A stretch of 52,119 bases of DNA, from NCBI GenBank assembly GCA_031265585.1, contig JAISCL010000378.1, positions 1-52,119 of the forward strand, in the 5' to 3' direction. Made by a program: the position numbers and the translations under genes. Shown here in pieces: positions 1-8,780 of the stretch (the first letter of the stretch is position 1; every line of letters begins with the position of its first letter). This DNA is from Tannerella sp. (GTDB lineage: Bacteria > Bacteroidota > Bacteroidia > Bacteroidales > Tannerellaceae). The notes under the pieces are model-generated. The model saw only the letters and a program-made list of their open reading frames with translations, had not been told where the DNA came from and made no database searches.

Positions 1-91
1 CGTAGACCTTTCCATTGTCAAAAACCAGGGAGAGGTCTTTAAAAACAGTCTTTTTTCTGTACCTGAAGGTGACGTTTGTTGCTTTAATCAT
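1..91 (-). CDS. ABC transporter ATP-binding protein, N-terminal fragment
   Basis: Only the first 30 codons lie in the window; the gene runs off the left edge. The peptide starts MIKATNVTFRYRKKTVFKDL and continues with a short strand ending in NGKVY. This is the usual opening of an ABC ATPase: a first beta strand, an aromatic A-loop residue (Tyr11) that stacks on adenine, then the strand just before Walker A. Walker A itself lies outside the window, so substrate and partner permease cannot be named. A well-formed Bacteroidota promoter sits about 90 bases upstream. The family call is fairly safe; the specific role is unknown. Confidence 0.72.
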   Translation of the reverse strand, partial: MIKATNVTFRYRKKTVFKDLSLVFDNGKVY

Positions 92-183
92 GATGCTTTT
101 AATTTTTAATATGTTGAAAATTGTTTATTTACCGCCCCTATTGCTTATTCACTAACATGGTGTAATAGTATAGTAGTGCACCG

Positions 184-214
184 CAAAGATAGAGACGTAT
201 TTTATATTTCCAAA
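184..214 (-). promoter_or_regulatory. Bacteroidota -33/-7 promoter for the ABC ATPase gene
   Basis: On the minus strand a TTTG (214-211) is followed after exactly 19 bases by TATCTTTG (191-184), matching the TTTG-N19-21-TAnnTTTG promoter of Bacteroidales. It faces the ABC gene and would leave a leader of roughly 85 bases. The rest of the 240-base gap between the two divergent genes is A/T-rich with long A and T runs. Confidence 0.7.
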
Positions 215-264
215 AAAAAAGCGGATTTTTTTTATTTTTTTTCCAGGATGTTGAAAATTAACAT

Positions 265-272
265 TACATTTG
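265..272 (+). promoter_or_regulatory. Probable -7 box upstream of the MBL-fold hydrolase
   Basis: TACATTTG fits the TAnnTTTG -7 consensus and lies about 60 bases before the hydrolase start. I see no good TTTG at the expected upstream distance (only T-rich sequence), so this is a weaker call than the divergent promoter. Confidence 0.45.
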
Positions 273-331
273 CCCGTGCAAAGTTTTCGAAAGAATCATG
301 CACAGGCGGAAAGATATATGTTCAACAATAA

Positions 332-1210
332 ATGGTTAGTATTATGAATGTGAAAGAATTGTACGGTTTGTTTTATTTACTGTTATTTATGTTTATTTCT
401 TTAGATATGACGGCGCAAAATGGAACGGGTGTTTACACTCATCATGTGGGGGCTTTTTCTATCAATACCTTACCGGAATCGCAGGGAACCGGCAATACAA
501 AGATCTTGATCGGGATTACACCTGAAATGCAGGAAAAATATTTGCCGGACGGGACTTTTCCGAATGCAGTCAATGCCTTTTTGGTGAAGACGCCGGACAG
601 GACAATCCTGATAGATGCCGGGTTCGGACGTAAACTTTTTGATCATCTGGAAAAGTTGAATACCAGGCCTGATCAGGTGGATATGATCCTGCTTACACAC
701 ATGCACGGCGACCATATCGGGGGCCTGCTGCGTGACGGAAAGAAAACATTTCCGAATGCGGAACTTTATATCTCTGCTGTCGAACATGATTACTGGATGA
801 AAGAAGGGAAAGAAGCGCAGGTGAATGTGATAAATGCCTATAAAAGCAAATTGAAACTGTTTGATGCGCAGGCGTTGAATGAAGCGGCGCCGGATTTAAT
901 ACCCGGAGTCAAAGCTTTTGCGGCTTATGGACATACGCCCGGACATACGGCTTTTCTGTTTGAGTCTGATGGCGGAAAGCTGTTCGTATGGGGGGATTTG
1001 ACACATGCAATGAAGATTCAGATACCCTGTCCGGAAGTTGCGGTGACATACGATGTAGACCCCGTCATGGCGACTCAATCACGCAAGGAGGTACTGGAAT
1101 ATGTCTCCCGGCATAAAATTCCCATCGCAGGGATGCATATTGCCTTTCCCGGCATGGGGGAAGTCGCTTCCGGTCAGGAGGGGTATATTTATAAAGCATT
1201 TACGCCATAG
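332..1210 (+). CDS. Exported metallo-beta-lactamase-fold hydrolase
   Basis: A 292-residue MBL-fold enzyme. The metal-binding pattern is clear: HMHGDH at residues 123-128 (His123, His125, Asp127, His128), His205 in GHTPGH, Asp222 in GDLTH and His269 in GMHIAFPG, which together can hold two zinc ions. A hydrophobic stretch at residues 10-22 followed by TAQN looks like a signal peptide, so it probably acts in the periplasm. A second ATG four codons in (position 344) would shorten the N-terminus and give a more usual signal peptide. The fold is shared by lactonases, hydrolytic esterases and beta-lactamases; the substrate cannot be told from sequence. It is monocistronic, between the ABC gene and a small secreted protein. 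Confidence 0.85.
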   Translation: MVSIMNVKELYGLFYLLLFMFISLDMTAQNGTGVYTHHVGAFSINTLPESQGTGNTKILIGITPEMQEKYLPDGTFPNAVNAFLVKTPDRTILIDAGFGRKLFDHLEKLNTRPDQVDMILLTHMHGDHIGGLLRDGKKTFPNAELYISAVEHDYWMKEGKEAQVNVINAYKSKLKLFDAQALNEAAPDLIPGVKAFAAYGHTPGHTAFLFESDGGKLFVWGDLTHAMKIQIPCPEVAVTYDVDPVMATQSRKEVLEYVSRHKIPIAGMHIAFPGMGEVASGQEGYIYKAFTP

Positions 1211-1314
1211 GCGTGATGTGACAGCGTGAAATGCGTCCAGGATCCGGTTTGAACGTGAGAATGTGATTTTTGGGTTAAACTATGTAAATAAGTCAACGCA
1301 GTGAAAATAAACGC

Positions 1315-1322
1315 TATCTTTG
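1315..1322 (+). promoter_or_regulatory. -7 box TATCTTTG just before a small secreted-protein gene
   Basis: TATCTTTG matches TAnnTTTG exactly and ends 14 bases before the ATG at 1337, which predicts a leader of only about 7-8 bases. It rules out the in-frame GTG at 1301 as the start because that codon lies upstream of the promoter. No clear -33 box is visible. Confidence 0.55.
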
Positions 1323-1336
1323 CGAAAAAAATAAAA

Positions 1337-1699
1337 ATGACATCAGGATTGAAATATTTTTTAATCATTCTGTTTTCGTTTCCTGTAAATTCGGAAGCTT
1401 TTTGTTTCGATGCGCAACCGTCTTCGGGCGAACCGGTCATTACATGTATAGAAGGTAATATCTTTGCAGGAAAGATGGATTCTGCGGATAACGCGCCCGT
1501 CTTTCCTTATTATGATTTACTGGTAAAAGATGATTCGCATCTGTCTACGTCCAAATTACATACTTGTTTTTTATTAAATTACGACAGCCGTAAGTATCTG
1601 CTGAACAATATCAAATATCAACTGAAAAATCCGACTGTAAATAATTATACCCCTTCTCCGGATTATTATCTTTATATGCTGGAGAAAATTGTCATTTAG
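1337..1699 (+). CDS. Small secreted protein of unknown function (120 aa)
   Basis: Begins MTSGLKYFLIILFSFPVNSEAF, a typical signal peptide with a basic N-region, a hydrophobic core and a likely cleavage near SEA. The mature part is about 100 residues, rich in Tyr, Asn and Asp, with three Cys residues (CFD near the start, TCIEG, and HTCFLL) and no domain I recognise. The ATG at 1337 was chosen over a GTG at 1301 because a -7 promoter box lies between them and the signal peptide starts cleanly here. It stands alone between the hydrolase and the nuo operon and is followed by a weak terminator. It may be lineage-specific. Confidence 0.55.
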   Translation: MTSGLKYFLIILFSFPVNSEAFCFDAQPSSGEPVITCIEGNIFAGKMDSADNAPVFPYYDLLVKDDSHLSTSKLHTCFLLNYDSRKYLLNNIKYQLKNPTVNNYTPSPDYYLYMLEKIVI

Positions 1700-1731
1700 A
1701 AAAATCCTGTTCTCTCCTTTTTCTTGAATTG

Positions 1732-1755
1732 CAGGCCCTGAGCCTGTACGTTTTT
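1732..1755 (+). terminator. Weak intrinsic terminator before nuoA
   Basis: A short stem CAGGC/GCCTG with a five-base loop is followed by a run of five T after TACG. The stem is only 5 bp, so termination is likely partial. Confidence 0.35.
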
Positions 1756-1787
1756 GTATTTATAATAATAGTATAATTTCACTTATT

Positions 1788-2138
1788 ATGTATTTTACAT
1801 TACTGATTGTTGTGATTTTGACGGCAATTACGCTGGTTGCAGCGGCATTGGGGATCGCTAAGAGTATTTCCCCCCGGTCTTTTAATCCGCAAAAGGGTGA
1901 AGCCTATGAATGTGGCATTCCTACCCGTGGAAAATCGTGGATGCAGTTCAAAGTGGGGTATTATCTGTTTGCGATCCTCTTTCTTATGTTTGATGTGGAA
2001 ACGGTCTTCCTGTTTCCGTGGGCTGCTGTTGTGCAGGATTTGGGGGCGCCCGGATTAATTAGTATCATCTTCTTTTTGTTTATCTTAATCCTCGGACTGG
2101 TTTATGCCTGGAAGAAAGGAGCTTTGGAATGGAAGTAA
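1788..2138 (+). CDS. nuoA: NADH-quinone oxidoreductase subunit A
   Basis: Small membrane subunit of respiratory complex I, 116 residues with three hydrophobic segments (about 1-22, 58-80 and 88-108). The family signature is present: YECGIP, a charged loop, then [16 protein letters not shown] with the conserved acidic residues of the second helix. It is the first gene of an 11-gene plus-strand operon and its 3' end overlaps nuoB by 10 bases, implying coupled translation. In the complex it contacts NuoH and NuoJ near the quinone chamber. Confidence 0.95.
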   Translation: MYFTLLIVVILTAITLVAAALGIAKSISPRSFNPQKGEAYECGIPTRGKSWMQFKVGYYLFAILFLMFDVETVFLFPWAAVVQDLGAPGLISIIFFLFILILGLVYAWKKGALEWK

Positions 2139-2761
2139 AAAAACCGAAAATAAAATCGATGAAATATGAGGAGTTCAATGACAATGAATACCTCGAAAAC
2201 ATGGTGAAAGAGCTGAACGGTAACGGGACAAATGTGCTTCTGGGCGTTCTGGATGATGTGGTAAACTGGGGACGTAGTAATTCGCTGTGGCCATTGACAT
2301 TCGCGACCAGCTGCTGTGGCATCGAATACATGGCGGTGGGAGCGGCGCGTTATGACTTTGCCCGTTTCGGGTTTGAAGTAACGCGCGCCAGTCCGCGGCA
2401 GGCTGATTTCATTATGGTGGCCGGAACGATTACCGACAAAATGGCGCCGGTACTGAAACGTCTGTATGATCAAATGGCAGATCCCAAGTATGTGATTGCC
2501 ATAGGGGCGTGTGCCGTTTCGGGCGGGCCGTTTAAGAAATCATACCATGTGGTGAACGGAGTGGATCAGATTCTTCCCGTAGATGTGTTTGTGCCGGGTT
2601 GCCCGCCACGTCCGGAAGCGATGCTGTACGGCATCATGCAGTTGCAGCGGAAAGTGAAAGTGGAAAAATTCCTGGGTGGTGTGAACAAACAGGTAAAGAA
2701 AGGTGAATATGAACGTTTGCTGAAAGAGTCGGATCTTCCGGAGCGGCAAAATCTCGTATAA
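2129..2761 (+). CDS. nuoB: NADH-quinone oxidoreductase subunit B (cluster N2)
   Basis: 210-residue peripheral subunit that carries the N2 [4Fe-4S] cluster, the last electron carrier before quinone. The ligand pattern is intact: tandem Cys62-Cys63 in TSCCGIEYM, Cys128 in GACAVSGG and Cys158 in VPGCPPRP. The N-terminus is charged, with no membrane segment. The gene overlaps nuoA and is followed by nuoCD after six bases. The length is on the long side for NuoB because of a Lys/Glu-rich C-terminal tail. Confidence 0.96.
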   Translation: MEVKKPKIKSMKYEEFNDNEYLENMVKELNGNGTNVLLGVLDDVVNWGRSNSLWPLTFATSCCGIEYMAVGAARYDFARFGFEVTRASPRQADFIMVAGTITDKMAPVLKRLYDQMADPKYVIAIGACAVSGGPFKKSYHVVNGVDQILPVDVFVPGCPPRPEAMLYGIMQLQRKVKVEKFLGGVNKQVKKGEYERLLKESDLPERQNLV

Positions 2762-2767
2762 AGGAGA

Positions 2768-4396
2768 ATGAAGATGAAGGAAAAAATAAAAAATCTGGTT
2801 CCCGAAGCGCAGTTTACGGAAGGAGAGGTAGACACGGTAACTGTTATGCCCGTACAGCTTCATTTTTTATCCCGGCAATTAAGGGATGATGAAGACCTGA
2901 AGTTTGATTATTTACGCAGCCTGACCGGTGTGGACTGGGGTGAAGAAGGCCTGGGGGTCATTTATCATCTGGAATCGACCCGGCACGGTCATCAGTTAGT
3001 GTTGAAAGTTTCCACTCCGGCTTCGGAGAATCCGGAGCTGCCGACCGTAAGCGATATATGGAAAGCTGCCGAGTTAAACGAACGGGAGGTCTATGATTAT
3101 TTTGGGATCGTTTTCACGAGGCATCCGGATATGCGCCGCCTGTATCTTCGGGAGGACTGGGTCGGATATCCGTTACGCAAGGATTTTGATGAAAGTAAAG
3201 ACATTAATCCGTTGCGTATGAGTAACGAAATGACAATAGACAGCACTTCCTCCCTTGAAATAGATGAAAAGTGGCATACGGTGGAAAAAACGCATGTTTT
3301 ATTTGAAAACGACGAATATGTCATTAATATAGGCCCTCAGCATCCCGCGACGCATGGCGTACTGCGCTTTCGCGTTTCACTGGAAGGCGAGGTGATTAAA
3401 AAGCTGGATGTGCATTGCGGGTATATTCACCGCGGAATAGAAAAGATGTGCGAGCGCCTTACTTATCCGCAAACGCTGGCCCTGACCGACCGCCTGGACT
3501 ATCTTTCCGCCATGCAGAACCGTCATGCGCTTTGCATGTGTATCGAAAAGGCCATGGGAGTGGAGATCCCGGAACGTGTCCGGTATATCCGTACAATCAT
3601 GGACGAACTGCAGCGTATCAATTCACATTTGCTCTTTTTTTCCACACTCTGTATGGATCTGGGGGCGCTGACTGCCTTTTTTTACGGTTTCCGCGACCGC
3701 GAAAAAATACTGGATATTTTCGAGGCGACCACAGGAGGACGCTTAATCCTCCACTACAATACAATCGGAGGCGTTCAGGCGGATATACATCCTGACTTTG
3801 TGAAATGCGTGAAGGCATTTATCACTTATCTGCGTCCGCAGTTGAAAGAATATCACGAGGTGTTTACCGGTAATATTATTGCACAGCAACGGATGAAAGG
3901 CGTCGGCGTGCTGAGCCGCGAAGATGCCATCTCTTTCGGAGCGACGGGAGGAACGGGCCGTGCTTCCGGCTGGGCATGCGACGTACGTAAACGTCATCCT
4001 TACGGGGTATATGACCGGGTTGATTTCCGGGAAGTTATCTATCGGGAAGGCGACTGTTTTGCACGTTACATGGTTCGTATGGATGAGATTGTGGAAAGTA
4101 TGAATATTATCGAGCAGTTGATCGATAACATTCCCGCAGGTGATTATCAGGTGAAAATGAAGCCTGTCATCAGACTGCCGGAAGGCCGTTATTATTCTGC
4201 CGTAGAAACGAGCCGCGGGGAATTTGGCGTTTATATCGAAAGCCGCGGGGATAAAAATCCGTACCGGATGAAATTTCGCAGTACGGGGCTTCCTCTCGTT
4301 TCGTGTATTGACACCATCACCCGTGGAGGTAAAATTGCCGACCTGATTGCGATTGGCGGAACACTGGATTATATTGTACCGGATATTGACAGGTAG
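2768..4396 (+). CDS. nuoCD: NADH-quinone oxidoreductase subunits C and D, fused
   Basis: One 542-residue polypeptide. Residues 1-150 are the NuoC domain, with the family motif EREVYDYFGIVFTRHPD at about 105-121. From about residue 180 the NuoD domain follows, starting NIGPQHPATHGVLR, with the HCGYIHRGIEK segment and the ESMNIIEQLI region that line the quinone site. NuoD descends from the large subunit of [NiFe]-hydrogenases but has lost the metal ligands. NuoC-NuoD fusions are known from enterobacteria and are also common in Bacteroidota. Lies between nuoB and nuoH. Confidence 0.96.
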   Translation: MKMKEKIKNLVPEAQFTEGEVDTVTVMPVQLHFLSRQLRDDEDLKFDYLRSLTGVDWGEEGLGVIYHLESTRHGHQLVLKVSTPASENPELPTVSDIWKAAELNEREVYDYFGIVFTRHPDMRRLYLREDWVGYPLRKDFDESKDINPLRMSNEMTIDSTSSLEIDEKWHTVEKTHVLFENDEYVINIGPQHPATHGVLRFRVSLEGEVIKKLDVHCGYIHRGIEKMCERLTYPQTLALTDRLDYLSAMQNRHALCMCIEKAMGVEIPERVRYIRTIMDELQRINSHLLFFSTLCMDLGALTAFFYGFRDREKILDIFEATTGGRLILHYNTIGGVQADIHPDFVKCVKAFITYLRPQLKEYHEVFTGNIIAQQRMKGVGVLSREDAISFGATGGTGRASGWACDVRKRHPYGVYDRVDFREVIYREGDCFARYMVRMDEIVESMNIIEQLIDNIPAGDYQVKMKPVIRLPEGRYYSAVETSRGEFGVYIESRGDKNPYRMKFRSTGLPLVSCIDTITRGGKIADLIAIGGTLDYIVPDIDR

Positions 4397-4443
4397 GGAG
4401 GTATTTCGATTTATGACTGTTGTTATATATAAAACGAAGAAAA

Positions 4444-5520
4444 ATGTTTGATTTCAGTATCGTTACGGATTGGATACACGGGATGCTTACATCGGTAATG
4501 CCTGCCGGGTTGGCGGTATTTGCGGAGTGTGTGCTTATCGGGGTATGTATAATGCTTATGTATGCAGTAATCGCCATGATCATGATCTTCATGGAGCGTA
4601 AAGTATGTGCCGCCTTTCAGTGCCGTTTGGGGCCGAACAGGGTGGGGCCGTGGGGTATACTCCAGCTGTTTGCCGATGTGATAAAGATGCTTATCAAGGA
4701 GATTATCGTCATACGCCATTCGGATAAATTTTTATATAATCTGGCCCCCTATATTGTCATCCTGGGTTCTATCCTGGCTTTTGCCTGCATCCCTTTCAGC
4801 AGGGGGGCTGAGGTGCTGGATTTTAATGTGGGCATCTTTTTCTTTATGGCGGCTTCCTCTATCGGTGTTGTCGGCATATTGCTTGCCGGATGGAGCAGTA
4901 ATAATAAATATTCGCTTATCGGCGCCATGCGGAGCGGGGCGCAGATGATCAGTTACGAGCTTTCCGTCGGATTTTCCATTCTGACGATTGTTGTCCTGAC
5001 CGACACGATGCAGTTCAGTCAGATTGTAGAGCGTCAGGCGGACGGCTGGTTTATTTTCAAGGGTCATATTCCTGCAGTGATTGCATTTGTTATCTATCTG
5101 ATCGCCGGGAACGCGGAAGTAAACCGCGGGCCGTTTGACCTTCCCGAAGCCGAATCGGAACTGACGGCCGGATATCATACCGAATATTCGGGGATGCATT
5201 TCGGATTCTTTTACCTGGCGGAGTTTATGAATTTGTTTATCGTAGCTTCTATTGCCGCCACCATTTTCTTTGGCGGATGGATGCCTTTGCATATTCCGGG
5301 ATGGGACGGATTCAATCAGGTCATGGATTATATCCCGGGGTTTGTGTGGTTTTTCGGGAAAGCGTTTTTTACAGTCTGGTTACTGATGTGGATTAAATGG
5401 ACTTTCCCGCGTTTGCGCATTGACCAGATTCTGCATCTGGAATGGAAGGTGCTGGTGCCGATAGGGCTGGTAAATCTGTTGCTGATGACGGTTTGTGTGG
5501 TGTTCGGATGGCACTTCTAA
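4444..5520 (+). CDS. nuoH: NADH-quinone oxidoreductase subunit H
   Basis: 358-residue integral membrane subunit forming most of the quinone entry channel. Recognised by [23 protein letters not shown] near residue 50 and by the acidic loop [24 protein letters not shown], both diagnostic of NuoH. About eight hydrophobic segments. I start it at the ATG at 4444 (MFDFSIV); a TTG eight codons upstream would add only a short basic extension. 47 bases separate it from nuoCD. Confidence 0.95.
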   Translation: MFDFSIVTDWIHGMLTSVMPAGLAVFAECVLIGVCIMLMYAVIAMIMIFMERKVCAAFQCRLGPNRVGPWGILQLFADVIKMLIKEIIVIRHSDKFLYNLAPYIVILGSILAFACIPFSRGAEVLDFNVGIFFFMAASSIGVVGILLAGWSSNNKYSLIGAMRSGAQMISYELSVGFSILTIVVLTDTMQFSQIVERQADGWFIFKGHIPAVIAFVIYLIAGNAEVNRGPFDLPEAESELTAGYHTEYSGMHFGFFYLAEFMNLFIVASIAATIFFGGWMPLHIPGWDGFNQVMDYIPGFVWFFGKAFFTVWLLMWIKWTFPRLRIDQILHLEWKVLVPIGLVNLLLMTVCVVFGWHF

Positions 5521-5536
5521 ACATAACTATAATTAT

Positions 5537-6022
5537 ATGATGAGTAAGAATGGACAGTATAATAATCCCCCGGAGGGAGAGGTGAAAAGATCCTGGCTTA
5601 ATGGAATTTTTCATGGGCTTGCGACCTTATTGACGGGACTTAAAGTGACCTTTATCGAATTTTTTACCGGGAAAGTGACGGAAGAATACCCGGACAACAG
5701 GGATACGCTCGTGCTGTCCGACCGTTTCAGGGGGACGCTTTACATGCCACTGGATGAGAACGGGCAAAATAAATGTACGGCCTGCGGTTTATGCCTGATG
5801 AATTGTCCGAATGATACGATTCAGCTGGAAATTGAGACGGTTACCGATGAAGAAACCGGTAAAAAGAAAAAGGTGATGCAAAAATACCGGTATGATCTGG
5901 GGTCATGCATGTTTTGCCGGATCTGCGTGAATGTATGCCCTGCGGATGCGATCGCGTTCGATACGAAATTTGAACATGCGGTCTTTAACCGGGATAAATT
6001 AGTAAAAATATTGAACACCTGA
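5537..6022 (+). CDS. nuoI: NADH-quinone oxidoreductase subunit I (2x[4Fe-4S])
   Basis: 161-residue ferredoxin-like subunit carrying clusters N6a and N6b. Two CxxCxxCxxxC motifs are visible, Cys80/83/86/90 in CTACGLCLMNC and Cys124/127/130/134 in CMFCRICVNVC, each followed by Pro. An N-terminal amphipathic stretch (residues 20-42) would lie along the membrane. Tandem ATGs occur at 5537 and 5540; I use the first. An in-frame upstream start would lie inside nuoH and is unlikely. With no NuoG or NuoE/F encoded here, NuoI is the outermost iron-sulfur subunit, and so the likely electron entry point of this enzyme. Confidence 0.95.
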   Translation: MMSKNGQYNNPPEGEVKRSWLNGIFHGLATLLTGLKVTFIEFFTGKVTEEYPDNRDTLVLSDRFRGTLYMPLDENGQNKCTACGLCLMNCPNDTIQLEIETVTDEETGKKKKVMQKYRYDLGSCMFCRICVNVCPADAIAFDTKFEHAVFNRDKLVKILNT

Positions 6023-6038
6023 TATTAAACGGAAAACT

Positions 6039-6548
6039 ATGGACATTACTTTAAATTTAATTGTATTTCTGGTACTGGCGGTCTTTATGGTAGTCAGTTC
6101 CATCCTTGCCGTTACCACGACGCGGATATTGCGTTCGGCGACGTATCTGTTATTTGTCCTGTTCGGGACGGCAGGCATTTATTTCCAGTTGAATTACTCT
6201 TTTCTGGGAGCGATTCAGTTACTTATTTATGCCGGTGGGATTATTGTGCTTTACGTGTTCTCAATACTGCTGACTTCCGGTCAGGGCGATAAAGCGGAGA
6301 AGTTGAAAAGATCCAGGATGTTCGCAGGGCTTCTGACTGCCGGCGCCGGACTGGTTATCTGCCTTTTCATTACATTAAAAAATACATTTGTACCGTCTCA
6401 TTTTGAACATGGCGAGCTGCCTGTGCGCACGATCGGGCATGCATTGATGGGTTCGGGGAAATATCAGTATATACTTCCTTTTGAAGTGATCAGCATTTTA
6501 TTGCTGGCATGTATTGTCGGGGGGATTTTGATTGCAAGAAAAAGATAA
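6039..6548 (+). CDS. nuoJ: NADH-quinone oxidoreductase subunit J
   Basis: 169 residues, five predicted membrane helices. The family segment FLGAIQLLIYAGGIIVLYVF (helix 3, with its pi-bulge glycines and a proton-path Tyr) is clear at about 54-73. The C-terminus ends in a helix followed by ARKR. In complex I it pairs with NuoA and NuoK at the junction between the quinone chamber and the antiporter arm. Follows nuoI by 16 bases. Confidence 0.93.
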   Translation: MDITLNLIVFLVLAVFMVVSSILAVTTTRILRSATYLLFVLFGTAGIYFQLNYSFLGAIQLLIYAGGIIVLYVFSILLTSGQGDKAEKLKRSRMFAGLLTAGAGLVICLFITLKNTFVPSHFEHGELPVRTIGHALMGSGKYQYILPFEVISILLLACIVGGILIARKR

Positions 6549-6560
6549 AACAGTTCAGTT

Positions 6561-6869
6561 ATGATACACATGGAATATTACCTGATAGTTTCTACTATCA
6601 TGATGTTTGTAGGGATTTACGGCTTTTTTACGCGCCGTAACCTGTTGGCAATGTTGATTTCCGTCGAGTTGATACTAAACTCGGTGGATATAAACTTTGC
6701 CGTATTCAACCGCTTTCTTTTCCCGGAGCAGCTCGAAGGGTTCTTTTTCGCCCTGTTTGCGATCGGGATCTCGGCGGCTGAGACGGCCGTAGCAATTGCT
6801 ATCATTATTAATATCTACCGGAATATACGGAATATTCAGGTGACGAATATGGATGAGATGAAGCATTAA
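6561..6869 (+). CDS. nuoK: NADH-quinone oxidoreductase subunit K
   Basis: 102 residues, three helices, homologous to MrpC of antiporters. The conserved acidic residues of the proton path are present in SVELILNSVDINF (helix 2) and GISAAETAVAIAIIINIYR (helix 3). A second ATG three codons in (6570) is an equally good start. Twelve bases after nuoJ and two before nuoL. Confidence 0.95.
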   Translation: MIHMEYYLIVSTIMMFVGIYGFFTRRNLLAMLISVELILNSVDINFAVFNRFLFPEQLEGFFFALFAIGISAAETAVAIAIIINIYRNIRNIQVTNMDEMKH

Positions 6870-6871
6870 TT

Positions 6872-8761
6872 ATGGAATATACGATATTGATTTTAGTCCT
6901 TCCGTTTCTCTCCTTTCTTTTGCTTGGACTGGGGGGGAAGCGCTTTCCTCCGAAGGTGGCCGGGTTGATCGGAACCGTTTCTCTGGCCGCTGTCACCGTT
7001 TTGTCGTATGCGGCGGCTGCCGGTTATTTTGGCGGTGGACGCGGCGCAGACGGCACATTCCCGACGCTGGTGCCGTATGAGATGACCTGGTTGCCGCTGA
7101 ACGATACCCTGAGCATCGGGATGGGGATCCTGCTGGACCCCATATCCGTCATGATGCTGGTCGTTATTTCTACGGTTTCGCTGATGGTGCATATCTATTC
7201 GTTTGGATATATGAAAGGCGAAAGCGGATTTCAGCGTTATTATGCTTTCCTGTCCCTGTTTACCCTGTCGATGACGGGTCTGGTGGTGGCGGTCAATATC
7301 TTCCAGATGTATGTATTCTGGGAGTTGGTGGGCGTTTCGAGTTATCTGCTTATCGGGTTTTATTATCGGAAGCCGGCTGCTGTCGCCGCCTCTAAAAAGG
7401 CATTTATCGTTACGCGGTTTGCCGATCTGGGATTTCTGACGGGGATCCTGATCTACGGATATTATGCCGGGACTTTTTCATTTACTCCCCAGGCGCAGGC
7501 GCTGGTTGCAGCAGGCGCCATGATTCCGCTGGCGCTGGGGTTGATGTTTGTGGGCGGTGCGGGCAAGAGCGCGATGTTTCCGCTGCATATCTGGCTTCCG
7601 GATGCGATGGAAGGCCCGACGCCCGTCAGCGCGCTGATTCATGCGGCGACTATGGTAGTGGCCGGGGTCTATCTGGTAGCGCGCATGTTCCCGCTGTTTA
7701 TCGGGTATGCTCCGGAGGTGCTTCCTGTCGTGGGGTATGTGGGTGCGTTTACTTCTCTGTTTGCCGCCGTGATCGCCTGTGTGCAGACGGATATAAAACG
7801 CGTGCTGGCCTTTTCCACGATCTCGCAGATTGGTTTTATGATGGTTGCACTGGGGGTCTGCACCTCCGATGATCCCCATGCGGGCGGACTGGGCTATCTG
7901 GCTTCGATGTTTCATCTTTTCACGCACGCGATGTTCAAGGCGTTGCTGTTTCTTGGAGCGGGCGCGATCATACATGCCGTACATTCGAATGAGATGAAGG
8001 ATATGGGCGGACTGCGGAAATACATGCCGGTTACGCATATCACCTTCCTGATTGCCTGCCTGGCAATCGCCGGAATACCTCCGTTCAGCGGATTTTTCTC
8101 CAAGGACGAAATACTTTCCGCCTGTTTTGCTTTCAGTCCCGTTATGGGAGGAGTGATGACGTTCATCGCCGGATTGACGGCGTTCTATATGTTCCGCCTC
8201 TATCATAACATCTTCCGGGGTTCCGGCAGGAACGTTGCCGAAGAAGGGGAAAATCACCATCCGGCGCCCCGCGAAGCTCCTGCCGCCATGACGGTTCCGC
8301 TGATCTTCCTGGCTGCCGCGACGTGTGTGGCCGGATTTATTCCTTTCGGGGAATTTGTAAGCAGTAACGGAACGGCGTATCATATACACCCGGACTTGAA
8401 AGTGGCGGCGGTGAGCGTCTGTGTCGCCATCGCGGGCATTGTGGCGGCGACGCTCAGGTATAAGGACGGAAAGCGGCGGCCGGTTAGCCGTTTTAAAGGC
8501 TTGTACGTTGCCGCCTGCCGGAGGTTTTACATTGATGAGATCTATCGGTTTGTTACGCATAAAATCATTTTCGGCTGTATTTCCGTCCCTGTTGCCTGGT
8601 TTGACCGCCATGTGGTGGACGGTTTCATGAACGGACTCGCATGGATTACCAACGCGACGAGCCGTAAAATCAGGGGGCTGCAGAGCGGCGCTGTGCAGCA
8701 GTATGCGGTTGTATTTCTGGGGGGCGCTTTGGCGCTGATTGTTATATTGCTATTGACTTAA
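6872..8761 (+). CDS. nuoL: NADH-quinone oxidoreductase subunit L
   Basis: 629-residue distal antiporter-like subunit. Key proton-translocation features are visible: a Glu in YVFWELVGVSSYLLIGFYY, a Lys in GGAGKSAMFPLHIWLPDAM, and the following EGPTPVSALIHAATMV, a hallmark of the NuoL/M/N family. The C-terminal 120 residues have the long lateral helix region and a last anchoring helix (LGGALALIVILLLT). The length agrees with the family. Confidence 0.96.
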   Translation: MEYTILILVLPFLSFLLLGLGGKRFPPKVAGLIGTVSLAAVTVLSYAAAAGYFGGGRGADGTFPTLVPYEMTWLPLNDTLSIGMGILLDPISVMMLVVISTVSLMVHIYSFGYMKGESGFQRYYAFLSLFTLSMTGLVVAVNIFQMYVFWELVGVSSYLLIGFYYRKPAAVAASKKAFIVTRFADLGFLTGILIYGYYAGTFSFTPQAQALVAAGAMIPLALGLMFVGGAGKSAMFPLHIWLPDAMEGPTPVSALIHAATMVVAGVYLVARMFPLFIGYAPEVLPVVGYVGAFTSLFAAVIACVQTDIKRVLAFSTISQIGFMMVALGVCTSDDPHAGGLGYLASMFHLFTHAMFKALLFLGAGAIIHAVHSNEMKDMGGLRKYMPVTHITFLIACLAIAGIPPFSGFFSKDEILSACFAFSPVMGGVMTFIAGLTAFYMFRLYHNIFRGSGRNVAEEGENHHPAPREAPAAMTVPLIFLAAATCVAGFIPFGEFVSSNGTAYHIHPDLKVAAVSVCVAIAGIVAATLRYKDGKRRPVSRFKGLYVAACRRFYIDEIYRFVTHKIIFGCISVPVAWFDRHVVDGFMNGLAWITNATSRKIRGLQSGAVQQYAVVFLGGALALIVILLLT

Positions 8762-8780
8762 AAACATAAATAAACGGGAT

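Noticed and set aside
1747-1756. TACGTTTTTG as a nuo promoter -7 box
   Set aside because: It is two bases too long for TAnnTTTG and overlaps the weak terminator; the real nuo promoter was not identified.
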